From Prinia subflava (Eukaryota; Chordata; Aves; Passeriformes; Cisticolidae): 64,000 nt of DNA. The translations under genes and the position numbers were made by a program. Below are positions 26,359-38,790 of the stretch, piece by piece (within the stretch, counting starts at the first letter, position 1; each line of letters starts with the position of its first letter). The stretch covers positions 52,023,485-52,087,484 of the forward strand of contig NC_086248.1 in assembly GCF_021018805.1 (NCBI RefSeq), given 5' to 3'. Under the pieces are notes generated by a model, which ran no database searches, was not told the DNA's origin, and saw nothing but the letters and a program-made list of their open reading frames with translations.

Positions 26359-28874
26359 AGTACCTTTTCCCTTGCAACTTACTGGTATTAACATGCCTTC
26401 TAAGGGAAATAGGTTGGTGTTGCATGAGGTTTTTGCTCTTGCTGAACCAATTTGAAGCTCAGCTTAGGAATGAATTACAGTGTAGCCTAATTATTAATGA
26501 CAAAATGGTTTCAGTTTTGAGCCTCATCCTTTACTGTGGTGAATTTAGCTTATTATTTGATATAACATATGTTCTTCTGTGAATTTTTCCACAGTAAGTT
26601 TAGTTGGTAAGCAGGAAGAGCTGCATTTTGACAAAATAAATGCAGAGAACAGGGAACATGTTAGATCATGTAGCTTTATTATATCACCCACCTTTAGAAA
26701 TTATTACCTCCTGTCCTGTCACTTTTATAGAACAGTTTACATTTTTAAATACCTACCTACAGGGATCAAGAAAATAAAATTTTATGTATTACTTCTAAAG
26801 CTAAAAAGAATCACTTTGAGGAATTTGCTAATCCCAGAGCCCAAAAGAATCCAAAATTCAGTTATTTCCGCTCAGGTCATCATCTATGCTCTGCTTCAAA
26901 GGGTGCAAGGGAACAAGTTTTGCTTCAGTGTAATCAAACAAAGCATTCTGACTCCAAATAAGTACTTGTGTTCCTAGATTTATGATTCTGATCTGTGTTC
27001 CCTTGGGCACCATAATGACAAAAGTCATAAGTATAAGTCATTGTATTTTACATGCTTATATATGTTTCTAAGTGTCTTTGTCTTTTGTTGCTTTATGTAA
27101 AGTGTCTGCAGGCCTAGCTTGATGTCTTTTACCTTTTTTATTAGAGATGGCTATTTGCTTAAGTACAACAAATTCTTTAGTGCCAGAATTAATTAATAAT
27201 ATTTACACAGTTGTCTTGGTTTAGGTCACCCCAGAACAATAGTACATATCAACTCACAGAGGATTTTTGAAAGAAGAAAAATCATTAAATTGTTTTCTTG
27301 TGCTAGCTAATATCTTTGACTAATCCATGGTGACAATCTTTTATTTTTTCTAAATAACAAACTCCTAAAAAGAAATTCTAGGTTAAAGGAGCAATCTACA
27401 TTACTCTTTAGTATACACATCCTATTCTTCTATTTTGTAACTTACTAAGAATGAAAGCAAACAAGAAGAGAAGGTTTCTTTTCCAGTGAAGCAGTATTGT
27501 ATCAAGAAGGATTTTATTATTTTGTTGGTTAGGGAATCTATTACGAGACTTACAAGTCAAAATAAGGAACTAACTTACCAAGAACTGAAAGAGATTATCA
27601 ATTTTAAGTTCACATGAGTCATAAGCTTTGATTATTTGTCCAGTAGAAGTGAACCTGATTACCTTTCCCCTTCTGTTGCATGTCAAGTGTGTGTGTACAT
27701 ATACACTTGTGTCTGGTTAGTGGAAGTCAAATTGAAATTTTTCATGGGATTGTTAAACTTTGCAAGATGCAATGCCCTCCAACAACAAGATCGATTGTAA
27801 GTCTTATTTCTACCACCAGCCTCTATGACTTCATATAAAACTCCAGAATTCTGATAAATGTCATGGGGAAAAATGATAAAGTGATTTATACTCAATTTCA
27901 CTGGAAGGGAGAAATGCAGAGGCTGTCAGTCTGGGTCTTCAGAACAAATGAGTTACAGTTCATGAGGCAGCTCAATAAGGCTATCATTTCCCATCAGCTC
28001 CTATCACTGACAGCCACAGATTTACTGGATGGGGAAAGAGAAAATGGCTGAGATTTTGTGCCAGGTGAGTCGACACTATTACTCCGTCAACCAGACTTGT
28101 GTAGACAAGAGGCTACCATGAATATTTGATAGTAGCTTCTTCCCATAAGTGCCTGTAGAAAGCAATAAAGCTGTTCTTTCATTTGTATAAAAAAAGCCCT
28201 TCATGTCTCTGTTTGGATCCAATTGAAAATGTCCGTTTGTAAACCGCAAAGGTTTTTGTGATTTATTTTGTGCATGTACATTTGTTTCATTCAGCAGTCT
28301 GTTTTGTGCCACATGCCTTATTTATAGCCCTTGCCGAAAAAAACCAAAAGAATCCTCAGTCTGCTGGGATTTCATATACAATGCATTTGTCACTATCCAT
28401 CTCCCAAGACTGCAATACAAACACAGCCTCAGAGCCACCTGTGCATGCCCAGAGGAAAGAGGACTTTCATCTGCCACAATTACAAATTGATAGAAATATC
28501 TACGTTCCAGTTCCAGGAAGATATTCAGGTCAAAGCTGACGTACTAGCTCTGTATGTGCTCATGTTAATATAGATCAGCATAAATGACTTCTATATTATC
28601 CTGGGTTTCTCTCACACAGAACTTTTCTGGCAATTGTTGGTATCTGTACAAAAAGCTGCTATGTAACCTACCTGCATTTTTTATAACGATATTTGCACAG
28701 CCAAATTTCTTAAGTAAAATTAAAAAAAAAAAAAAAAATCCAGTTTTGCTTTACTGATTCATGCTAAAATATTTAGCTTTTCTTTAATCTCTATTATCAG
28801 TAATGGATTTGGTCCCTAGATGTCAGCATTAAACATTCTCTTAGGCTGGACTGTTGTGTTACCAGGGTGAGATA
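26359..28874. other. AT-rich stretch without a recognised gene
   Basis: The 132-codon frame at 26579-26977 has no recognisable motif and average AT-rich codon content, so I treat it as chance. A 17-base A-run lies at 28722-28738 just before the next CR1 fragment, but it belongs to the flank. Confidence 0.55.
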
Positions 28875-29375
28875 ATAGAATTATAGAATCGTAGAATATC
28901 CTGTTAGAAGGGACCGATCAGGATCATTGAATCCAACTCCTGGCTCCGAACAGGATCATCTCCCAGAGTCACACCATGTGCCTGAGAACATTGCCCAAAC
29001 ACTCCTTGAACTCTGTCAGGCTTGGTGCTGTGACGACTTCCCTGGGGAGCCTGTTCCAGTGCTGGAACCTCAGGGTGAAGAACCTTTTTCCTGATATTCA
29101 GCCTTAACCTCCCCAGACACAACTTCAGGCCATTCCCTCTGGTCCTGTCACGGATCACCACAGAGAAGAGATCAGTGACCGCTCCTACTCTTCCCCTTGT
29201 AAGAAATTTGTAGACACCAGTGAGGTCTCCCCTCAGTCTTCTCCAGGCTGAACAGACCAAGTGACCTCAGCTGCTCCTCATACAGCTTCCACTCCCTTCC
29301 CCATGCTTGTGGCCATCCTTTGGATACTATCTAATAGTTTAATGTCTTCTTTATGTTGTGGTGCCCAAAACTCAC
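28875..29375 (-). mobile_element. CR1 LINE 3' fragment, antisense
   Basis: The plus strand shows the reversed CR1 end, ATAGAATTATAGAATCGTAG. It then passes through well-conserved family blocks: GAAGGGACCGATCAGGATCA, CCTGGGGAGCCTGTTCCAGT, TCCTGATATTCAGCCTTAAC, GAGGTCTCCCCTCAGTCTTC and TCCAGGCTGAACAGACCAAG. It fades near GTGGTGCCCAAAACTCAC. About 500 bases are present, mostly the end of ORF2 and the 3' UTR. It is moderately diverged and looks younger than most copies in this window. Confidence 0.93.
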
Positions 29376-30830
29376 AGGTGTTATTGTTTTTTTAAGATAA
29401 AGATTACTCCTAAAGGAGAATTTAATATGACAGTTAGAAACAAGGCTGTGATGTTCTCACTCTCACTGACATGTCTTGTTTACCTGATTCTATGTGCAAG
29501 TCTTTGTTGTGAATCAAATACACCTGTGTCAGTCAACAGAGCTAGATCTCTGTCCCTTATTTATCTGCAGAAATGAGACAGACTCCAAGCCTTTGCTTGT
29601 ATCCATAGCTTAGACAAAAAAAATTTTAAATACCTGTTCAGTTACAGAAACTCCTTCCATCCTATCCCTACTGAAATTAAAAGCTGAAGAGTTCACACAG
29701 AAAAAAAATTAAAATTGTTATCAAATATGTCTTTCATTATTTATTGAGTCTGGCTGAGATGGTGTTTCATTTTACAATCTAAGAGGACCAAGGCTATGCA
29801 GGCATTGCAGGTATGATGAACCTAGTGCCAAAAGAGTTAATGATGACGGACTTTATTTGATTTCTTTTTATCTTGCTATGAAAATTTAGAATAACATTAA
29901 ACCTTTCTTCATTTATGGAAAAGTGCAGATAAGGAAAATATTGCTAATATTAAAATGATGGCTTCTTACCTGAATTTTTAAACCATTGCTAGCTGTTTTG
30001 CTTTGCCTAGGTTATTTTCCCATGTGCTTGAGCCATTCCTGTCATTACTAATAGGTACCATTTCTTTTTTCAAATACTGCTCTGCTTTCATTTGCTTAAA
30101 TGACTGAAAGCTGTGTACCAGTTCTATCTCTAATCTTTTTCTCTTAAGCTTTCAGAATCTCTGTAAATACACTTTCAAAAATAGAAAAAAAATATTCAAA
30201 GTCAGATCAGATTAATGGGTTTGTCATTTCATAGACCATTTTTCATCTAGGAATAATAAACACAAATAAACAATTTCTGATTTGTATTCCTCTCTCCTGG
30301 AGCCAGAGAGGGCTGAAAAGCAAAGCATGTCATAAATGGATCAAACTCTGTGTAGAGGGAGTAAGGAAAATACAGGACAATTACAATCATAGAGTCCTTA
30401 TGTTTCATGTCAGTCATCTCTCCTCTTAAACTCTGGAGAACATAGGGAACTACACATTAATGTAGTCTTGAGAAATTCTAACAAACCTACCACCGCATGT
30501 TTTTCCATTCCTTTTGGTTTTTCAATTAGCTGCACACAGAAAATAGTGTTCCTATGGCAGAGCCTTAAAATTCTCTCTGCAAGGAGCAGGAACTCATAGG
30601 CATCCCTGCATCGTTTCACTTTTTGTCTTTTTAAGTTCACATAACTAACCATAAAAAGGGATAGCAAACTAGGATACCAAGGCTCCATGAGTATTATCTC
30701 ACTGCAACTGTTTCCTGCTCTCTCCAGTGACTGAAGCATGGAGCATGAACTGGAAGAACTGCATTTTGTCGGAGTATCAGATGATTTTTCACATTCTTGA
30801 ATAGCCCGTATCTCTCTGTAGGAATATTAT

Positions 30831-30948
30831 GGCAGAAAGGCAAGGAAATGGAGAAGGGGATGAGGAAAGAAGGCAAAAATGGAAAAATCAGGAGGAAAGA
30901 ACAGGAAGAGGAAAGGTGGAAAGAGAAGGGGAAATGAAAGGAGAAAGA
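30831..30948. repeat. Degenerate GA-rich polypurine tract
   Basis: About 90 percent of the plus-strand bases in this 118-base stretch are purines, made of irregular GGAAA/GGAGAA units. The opposite-strand open frame rich in Ser, Phe and Pro is a by-product of the composition. Confidence 0.85.
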
Positions 30949-31993
30949 CATACGTCAGGTTTCTTAGCTCGCAGATATTCCAGGAAGAATCCTTAATTAT
31001 AACTGGAGTTGAGGTTATTGTTCAAGAGTGATTTCTCTTTGAATTTCATTCAAAGTTCAAATTGATTTGTGTTTCTTGTAGCCTCAGCTATGAAGCATAA
31101 GCTACAAATCATAGGTTTATGCCAAAATTTGAGGTGGCATAAATTTCTCATTTGAGCCAAAATTGTCTAATTTTATCCCTTTTTCCACTTCACTAGAGAT
31201 GTCCATCTTGACTGAGCATGCAAGGAAAGTGTTTTGTCATCTGCCTAGCTATAACTGGCTATCATACACATTGTTCTGAAATGATCTGAATCAGCTTTTG
31301 AATTTGAAGAATGTTTTGAAATATTCTTTATAAAGTTTTGATGGTAGCTGTACACCTTTAGTTTTTTGTCATATTTCCCAAATGAACTGTATCCTTTTTG
31401 AGATTCTGGATCTCAAATGAGATTTCAGATCTGCAATGCAAGACAAAATGAATTTCCAGTTTCACTCCACAGTTCACATTTGAAAGATACATTACACAGA
31501 TCTGCTGTGAAAGCTGGCAAGACTAACAGCAAAAGAAAACCAGAACTGAGGTAATCAGGCTGGATGAATGTATAGCTGAAGAGTATCACATGGGCATTTC
31601 CACATTGCCTGCCTGAATGCCTTCCCATGATTTCTGGCACTGGTTCTAGTATTTTTATTTTTTTAACACCCTGTTGAAAGAGAGTTTTATTCTTTGCCTC
31701 TGATTTTGTACTTGCAGGGACAAAAAAAAAAATAGCAAATATTTGGGGTTACAACCAAAGTCTGGTGGGAACCAAAGGATTTGAAGTCAGTGCAGCAGTG
31801 CCCTGACTTCTGTACTTGAATCAGCCCTTCTGTACAAATATTACATATTGAAGTTATCTTCAGGAAGAAGAAAATATCTTGTGAATCTCTCAGTTACAGT
31901 ATTTCAGGTGAATATGTGCATGATTATATGACATTATCTCCATTTTGTTTTCTAATAGAACTTTAAGATCTGTTACAGGTTGAGAGCCTGTGC

Positions 31994-32015
31994 AAAAAAA
32001 AAAAAAAAAAAAAAA
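31994..32015. repeat. Poly(A) run, 22 bases
   Basis: This is an uninterrupted A-run followed by GATAACTT. I see no retroposed sequence upstream with a recognisable source, so it is listed as a simple repeat. Confidence 0.9.
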
Positions 32016-32966
32016 GATAACTTACCCAAGGTATCAATTGCTGTCACAGTTATTCATGGATTAATTATATAAACTCTGCTGTAAAACTGAACTTGTTAGA
32101 ATGCAGCTGCTGAGCCATTTTCAATCTCTGTGCAGTTGTACAGCTGGTGATAGGTGAATCTGTCAAGAAATTGCATCGCTCCACTTTTCTCATGTAGACT
32201 AACATGAAAGTCCTTTGCAAGATGAGAAATTGCGTATCTTGCTCAAGGATCAAATAATTTACTTTCTAGTAGCTGAATCACTGCTCAGATTTCTTTATTA
32301 TATTTTCTGTTTTCCAGTAAGAGAGAGCTGTTTCTGTACAGCAATTCAAGTGTAACATGACAGCTTAAATGGACATTTCTTGAAGTAAAATCATAATGGA
32401 TAATATATAAAGAGGAAAATGTGACTCGATACATGGTCCAGCTAGATGAGAACCACAGTAGACATGCTGTTGCTTTATTTATCTGAGCCTTAATAATCTA
32501 AATTTTCCAGCAGTATTCAAGAATTAGAACAGAATCAACAGTGAGGAAAGACTGCAATGTTTATAATAAAGTTGAGGAAATCTTTAGAGCATACCATCCT
32601 GGTACCAGCAGAAGCTTTGAATGTTAACTATCTAATGATACTATGTTTATTATCCTAACTTAAAAGGAGCCTTGAAAGTTCCTTTCTTTTAATTGATAAT
32701 TTTAAACAAATGCGGCCACAACTAACAACAGATAAACGTTAAAGGCAAAGGCATGTCTTGACATGGATGACTTTGTAAGGCTGCCATCATGCTTATGGTA
32801 GAGACAGTTCCAGAGAAAGGATAGCTTTTGATCTGTCTTTTCCATATCACCTGATAAGCAAACTATGGAAATTACACAAGGTTAGTTTATTGAATTTATA
32901 TGAAATGAGATCAAGTTTTACATATACATCATTCCTCAGACACAGTTCTGGCAATAACTGGTGTTA

Positions 32967-32989
32967 TTTGCACCACAAAATGGTGCAAA
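32967..32989. repeat. Perfect 9-bp hairpin
   Basis: TTTGCACCA and TGGTGCAAA are exact reverse complements separated by CAAAA. It is short enough to be chance in 64 kb, and no transcript context is visible. Confidence 0.85.
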
Positions 32990-33481
32990 CCATTATGAAA
33001 TACTTGCCTGTGAGGTGTAATGCACTTGTTTAATTCACGCTTCACACACTACAAAGCCTAACGAATAAGAGTCAGGGCCCAAAGTGAAGTCCACACCTCT
33101 CAGATACATTTGCTGCTTAGGCTAACACATTTCTGGGGATGAAATAAAGGATGCTGACAATCAGCAGGAGGCAAGGAAGAATTCCAGCTATGGGTTTCTT
33201 CTAGCTGGAGTCGGGGATGCAGGTATAACAGGTGCAGATGTAACAGCATTGCCTCCCTCCCCACCTCCAAGCTCATAGCTCACAGCTCCCTGTGGAACTG
33301 GCTCATCATCCCCATTGCATGGCTCCACCACATCTTCTACTTTCTTGTCCACAGGAACTTCTGCTCATTCAAACATTTGGGTTGACTCAATGCACAGCAG
33401 TAGTCTGCTTGGGGAAAAGATATGAAATGCCTGGCAGTCCTATACAATTCCTGTCAGAGCATGATCCAGACACCATCAAGG

Positions 33482-33830
33482 GGAGAGGAGAGGAGAGGAG
33501 AGGAGAGGAGAGGAGAGGAGAGGAGAGGAGAGGAGAGGAGAGGAGAGGAGAGGAGAGGAGAGGAGAGGAGAGGAGAGGAGAGGAGAGGAGAGGAGAGGAG
33601 AGGAGAGGAGAGGAGAGGAGAGGAGAGGAGAGGAGAGGAGAGGAGAGGAGAGGAGAGGAGAGGAGAGGAGAGGAGAGGAGAGGAGAGGAGAGGAGAGGAG
33701 AGGAGAGGAGAGGAGAGGAGAGGAGAGGAGAGGAGAGGAGAGGAGAGGAGAGGAGAGGAGAGGAGAGGAGAGGAGAGGAGAGGAGAGGAGAGGAGAGGAG
33801 AGGAGAGGAGAGGAGAGGAGAGGAGAGGAG
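33482..33830. repeat. (AGGAG)n pentanucleotide array, about 70 copies
   Basis: Roughly 349 bases of AGGAG units show no visible interruption. All plus-strand bases are purines. Because the pentamer is free of stops, it opens long frames on both strands (GEERR-type on plus, SSPLL-type on minus). These are not genes. The flanking frames add no recognisable domain. Perfect purine/pyrimidine mirror tracts of this length can adopt triplex (H-DNA) forms and are prone to length change. Confidence 0.97.
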
Positions 33831-36138
33831 GGTAACTGCTGTAATACTGGTGATGTACTAGAGGGAAGGCAATATGTCACTACAGCTTTGATGATGTGCT
33901 GATGTGAAGCATATGCCGCCCTGGGCAGTTCTCACTGGGTCAGGCAGAGACCCACTCCACAGGAATGTTGGCTCTTCATTCAGCACAGTAGCACTGGGGT
34001 TACAGCGTGATGTGGCAGTCACCTGCCTTGTGGGATATTCCAGATTTTCCTTCTTTCCTGGGAAAGCCAACCCTAAACCTCTAGCCATACCAGAAAGTGA
34101 TTTTGCAGCAGTATTCTCTTTTGAATAATACTCTATCCTTCAAGCATAGCCTGTTATACACCATAGAATTCTTGATCATTTAGACTTAAGAGATTGAAGG
34201 TATGGCCCTATGATTCAGAATGTGGGGACCAAGAGTGTCAGATGCCCACAGGGATCTGAGGAGCATCACCTCTTTCCTTATTTTCATAAGTCTTAGTAGA
34301 AATTGACAGTTTTGTATGAAATATCTGGATTTCTTCAAATCGATGTTTGCCAGTGGCAAACATTTCATTTGGTGAATTTGCATCCAGCTCCCTTTTACAA
34401 GATGTTGAGAAAAATCTGACAAGAGACCAAATTCATGTCAAACTTCTTTTGTAAATGGAAATCTGTCACTTCTGCAGGCAACAAGAACTAATGATTTGAT
34501 TGTCACATGGAATTTGTAACAATCCAGTTCCAACAAGCTGGAAAATTCACTGACATGAACGAATTCTTTGTCTGCCTAAATATGCAGATATATCTAGAAA
34601 TCATTGGATGCACATTATATACCATTATTTTGATTTGTCCAAAATATGCATTTAAAAATAAAGAGGGAGTGAGGGTCCCCCTTGTTCCACAAAACAGTCT
34701 CCAGACACATCTTTTAATTATTCACTGACTGGTTGGTATTTAGCATGACTGATTTCCTTCCCACTTGTATCTAGAAATAAGTCTTTAACTCTAACCAAAC
34801 TAGTCTTTTGAGAATCATCTTTAGGCTGTCTTTAATCACTTTGATTTCAACAGCACCATAATGCCTCTGCATATGCTTGGCCATATTAATATAAACTATC
34901 AGGTCTATCGAATGTCTTATCTGAAACACTCATACCTATCCTTGCTTGTAGCTCTTAATTTTTTTTTTTTTTTTTAATTCTTTTGGTCTTTGTTAACGGG
35001 GTCATGGGTTCTTTAGTAATTGTGTCTGTTCTTTCTTAGAAAGCTTGCATAGTGTGTATTACCAGAGCTTTGAAGGACACAGATTTTCACTGCTTTCATA
35101 AATACTACCTTATTTATAGCTTGTTTGACTGGATATAGAATAAGATCACTAAGAATCCTTTTTTCAGTTGAAAATTTTGTTTCCTAATTCAACTTCTAAA
35201 TTTTGTGTTAAAGATTTACAGTAGAAAATATCAGCTACATCTGAAATCAACTAAAAATAAAGATATTTTTATTTCTGTCTAAAACAAGCTTGCCTAAGAC
35301 AAGCTTGCTATTTGTTTTCTTTAACTTTATTATTATTATATTTCACTTTTCTTGACTCATAACACTTTCCTCATAAAGGGCTATAACTTGATTAGTAATA
35401 CTTGACAAGACAATTAATGCAGTGGTTTTTGGGAAGATGAACTCTGATTCTTTGATATGCTTAGCTTGTAGTAGTTGAAATTTTATTTCTCTGATTACAT
35501 TGGCAGTGGAAAAAAGTGAGTATTAAATCTTCAGTGTAATTTCAGATTTTACTTATCTTTTTATGATCTGTATCTTCCTCTGCCCCTTATATAAGAAAAA
35601 AATAAACCTCAGTGAAGTGCATGTCATTGGACTGTGCTAAATTTTGAAGGTTTACACGTTTTCCTTTTAGTGTTACTTAAGCTATCAACGTAGGTGGCCT
35701 AGTTGCTCAGCTTACTGTTCTCTGACTCACACAGCAGGTGATTGACTGAAATGTTATGAATTTTCATCCCAGTACTTACAGACTACTTCAATATTTTTAT
35801 AAAATGGGCTTCTCTGCTCAGAGGAGACCCAAGAGTTATTTTTTTCCCAAGAATCAAGCAAAAGCTCAAATAAAGCTTGTCCTTTTTTATTTTCATGATT
35901 CATGTTACTGTCTTCCCAGTGGGATGGAATAATTAATTTTGTTTCTTTCTTTAAGGGAGAAAATTGTTTTGATTTCCCAATTGTAAATGAAGAGCTTGTA
36001 TGGGGCTGTTGTGAGAAACCTATTTCCCTGTTTTGATTTGACTTCAGGGAAAGGCATCAGATTTCCAAGATTTACTTCAGTGCCCTTGAAATCAAAATCT
36101 GGATCATGCTGTTTTTCAGAACTAGGAGACTCCAACTG
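33831..36138. other. AT-rich stretch without a recognised gene
   Basis: No coding exon or transposon was recognised. A 17-base T-run lies at 34959-34975. A 15-bp partial tandem repeat (ACAAGCTTGC at 35284 and 35299) is also present. Confidence 0.55.
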
Positions 36139-36490
36139 ATAGAATCACAGTATCTCAGAAGAGGTGAAGTTGGGAGGGAACTCTTGAAATCATCTAGCCC
36201 ACACATCCCAAACACTGCACTCACCCTCCCCATTCAGGCAGGGTCAGCTGTAGCAGGATGTCCAGGATGATGCTGTTCCTGATGTGCCCCAGGACACGGC
36301 TGGTCCTGCTGGCTGCCAGGACCCTGCTGATGCATATCCAACTTTACATCGACCAGGACCCCCAAGTTCCTTTCTGTGGCACTGCTACCCAGCATCTCAC
36401 TCTCCAGTCTGTCCGGACATCCAGGGTTAATCCTTCCCAGGTGCAGAATCTGACACTTTTCATTGTTGAACATTGCCATTCAGGTTATCG
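36139..36490 (-). mobile_element. CR1 LINE fragment, antisense, internally deleted
   Basis: The plus strand begins with the reversed CR1 terminus, ATAGAATCACAGTATCTCAG then CATCTAGCCC. After only about 100 bases it is already in the reversed ORF2 thumb coding region (ACATCGACCAGGACCCCCAA, then CAGGTGCAGAATCTGACACTT). In full CR1 these blocks are several hundred bases apart, so most of the 3' coding end is missing. It fades after CATTGTTGAACATTGCC near 36490. Confidence 0.87.
36234..36479 (-). pseudogene. CR1 ORF2 thumb-region remnant
   Basis: This is an 81-codon open piece with FNNEKCQILHLGRINPG and then RNLGVLVDVKLDM, the block after the CR1 reverse transcriptase catalytic motifs. After LDM the frame no longer matches CR1, and the match continues in another frame (a VLAAS-like block). 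That marks an indel before the deletion junction. The catalytic box is not included. It is non-functional. Confidence 0.82.
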
Positions 36491-37162
36491 GCCTCTTGGT
36501 CTTTCCCTTGCTCCTAGAGAAAAGATTCTGGCTCTCCCATCTTCATTCCTTTCCATCAGGTAATTTCCTTTCCTTGCTCCATTGATGAGAAGTCGTCCTC
36601 CTCCCTCTGCTCTTAGGACTGCTGTGGAGAGGATAGGTGCTCCACAAGAGCTCATCTGGCACCATGAATCAGGTTTTAGGCAATCGTTAATGCATTGTGG
36701 GTAATTAGGAAGCCCCAGTCTTGTAACAAAGGGAGCACCTTTTGGAAAGAATCTGGAAGGAAAAAGGTAACACGTGAATCCTCTTTCTGAAATATAAGCA
36801 GGTTATAAATATTCTTCGTATGCCATTGTTCTCTAACTCAGAAATTATAAACATTAGTAGAAAGTAGATTTAAAGCTGTGATAGTGTCTGCTTGTACTGG
36901 ACTCCTTCTAAACCACCAGTACTAAGCTCGTGTTCTTTAAATTTAGTTTCAAATCACAAACCCAAAAACATGCCCTGAGCTTAAGAGACTGGAATTTCTC
37001 CTAAAAGTAGGTCACAGAAAAAAGGATCTGAAACATTAAATGATGCTATCCATATCAGAAGAGGAAAGTCAGAATCTTATTATGTACTGTTCTAGAATTT
37101 CAAGCACTGAAACCTGAAACTGAATTTTAGTTAATTGAAAATACCTTTCAAATTTGGAGTAA

Positions 37163-37256
37163 ACAACAAAAAACAAACAAAAAAACCCAAAAACAAACAA
37201 AAAACACACAAAAAACCCCAAACCAAAACAAACAAACAAACAACAACACAAAAAAA
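37163..37256. repeat. A-rich low-complexity block with CAAA units
   Basis: About 95 bases are almost only A and C on the plus strand, made of AACAAACAAAA/ACACAAAAAACCCC patterns. The Phe/Cys/Val-rich minus-strand frame over it is a composition artefact. Confidence 0.9.
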
Positions 37257-38745
37257 ACCTGTCAGCAAAAATATATGACTCTTTGATACACTTATCTCTC
37301 AGTCCTAATCATATTCCACACTCAATTCATGCATAGAGTTATAGAAATGTCATGCAAATATTAAAGGAGTAATAGAAATATCAATTTATTTTATGTCACT
37401 GAATCCAATACTTCAAATGCTCAATATTCTGATGCATATTCAGGATAAAACATTTTATCAGAAAATATTCATCTGGATGGTAAAATAAGCTGAGAGATAT
37501 ATTAGTGCAGATAGAACACAGGTTTCATGATGCAAAATGCTTTGGAGAAAGCATTGGAAGTTTGTTAACAATTAAGAATGGAATGAGGAGTGCCTAGAAG
37601 AATAATAAATAATTAAAAGTTGTTCTTACAGAACAGCTTGCTAGAGAAAATAAAATATTTATGCTATTTATTTGATAATTTGCTAATTTCCAGAACTTCA
37701 TTCAGCCTTTTGCATAATTATTTATAGCAAATAGGGTTTTTTAGTATTTATAGCAAAAGGATTTTTTAAATTAAATAATCTTACAATTTTTAGCAAAATC
37801 ACTGTACTTCTTAAATGTCCTTATTGTGTTTGAGAACTTCAGGTGTGTATGTTTCAAATTGCTTAAGGGTTGGAAGTCTACCACTTAGGAGCACAATGTA
37901 GGAGTTCATAGTGATGCATGAAAAATAGATGTAGCCCAGCTGTGAAGCAATAGAGAAGGCCTCTAAAATTCATCCCAGCAAAACTGTCAGTGAAAAAGCC
38001 AGTTAAAATCATGATAACACCATGCAACCTGAATTGTTCTGTGTAGTAGCTTTATTGAGATTTTTCAAGTTCTCTCTCCACACATATAATCATTGAAATA
38101 CGATCCAGGTATGTTCAAAATTAGAACACTTACATTCAGAGCTCCCCACAAATTATAGTATGTATCTTTCTTTATGTAGATAAGTTCTTCTCATTAACAC
38201 ATATGCAATCTAAAGATGTTGGGGAACAAAATGCTTGGTTCTTTTTTCCACTTTACTGCTGCTTGATTTGGGGAAAATCAGTTAAATTGGATGAGAATTT
38301 TGAAGAACAGGTCTCTGAAGTTCAGCTCCTCACAATCTATTTCTAAAATTCATAGAGGAATGATTCATCTTCACAGTGAAAGACTGGATATATGGCTTTT
38401 ACAAACACTGGCTTTGCTTGAAAATTGGGGAATATTTCCAAGGAATAATTTTATGGATACACTTAATGTATATGTTTGCCTAAAGGAAATTATTTTCCAG
38501 TTAGAAGGGTTTGGAGCATTTTTTTGCAATGTGTGTGCTTTGATCAGCCCAGGAATGATTGGTCTTTCTTGGCTAGGCATTTCTCTCATGTGGAGGGAAG
38601 TTTATATTTGGATGTTTTCAAACTTCGTGCATATTTCAGTAAGCTGTTTGCTACAAGGGCTGTTTTGAGGCAAGAAAGGGAAGATATAATGCAGAGATGC
38701 AAAAGCATTTCCTATCTCTCCATTTTTTTTAACACAGATTCACAC

Positions 38746-38790
38746 AGAGTTCAAATGAAAAGAGTTCAAATGAAAACTCAGATGAAAACT
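38746..38790. repeat. Short tandem repeat, 15-bp unit
   Basis: AGAGTTCAAATGAAA is repeated exactly at 38746-38760 and 38761-38775. It is followed by a shortened unit, ACTCAGATGAAA, and the start of another. It is a small minisatellite-like duplication. Confidence 0.9.

Larger units (their letters stand above)
29376..33481. other. AT-rich stretch without a recognised gene
   Basis: No coding block or repeat family is recognised. It holds a purine-rich tract (30831-30948), a 22-base A-run (31994-32015) and a small hairpin (32967-32989). The last few hundred bases before the AGGAG array are less AT-rich but match nothing I know. Confidence 0.55.

Noticed and set aside
26579..26977. 132-codon plus-strand frame
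   Set aside because: No motif, AT-driven codon content, no promoter or splice sites that stand out.
27226..27260. GTCTTGGTTTAGGTCACCCC as the start of another LTR
   Set aside because: Only about a dozen bases resemble an LTR terminus and the match does not continue.
28904..29260. 118-codon minus-strand frame
   Set aside because: It lies entirely within the CR1 3' fragment and does not encode a host protein that I recognise.
33292..33861. Long plus-strand frame over the AGGAG array, and its minus-strand counterpart at 33476-33880
   Set aside because: The frames exist only because the pentamer has no stop in any register. The encoded peptide is a five-residue repeat without family, and flanking codons show no coding character.
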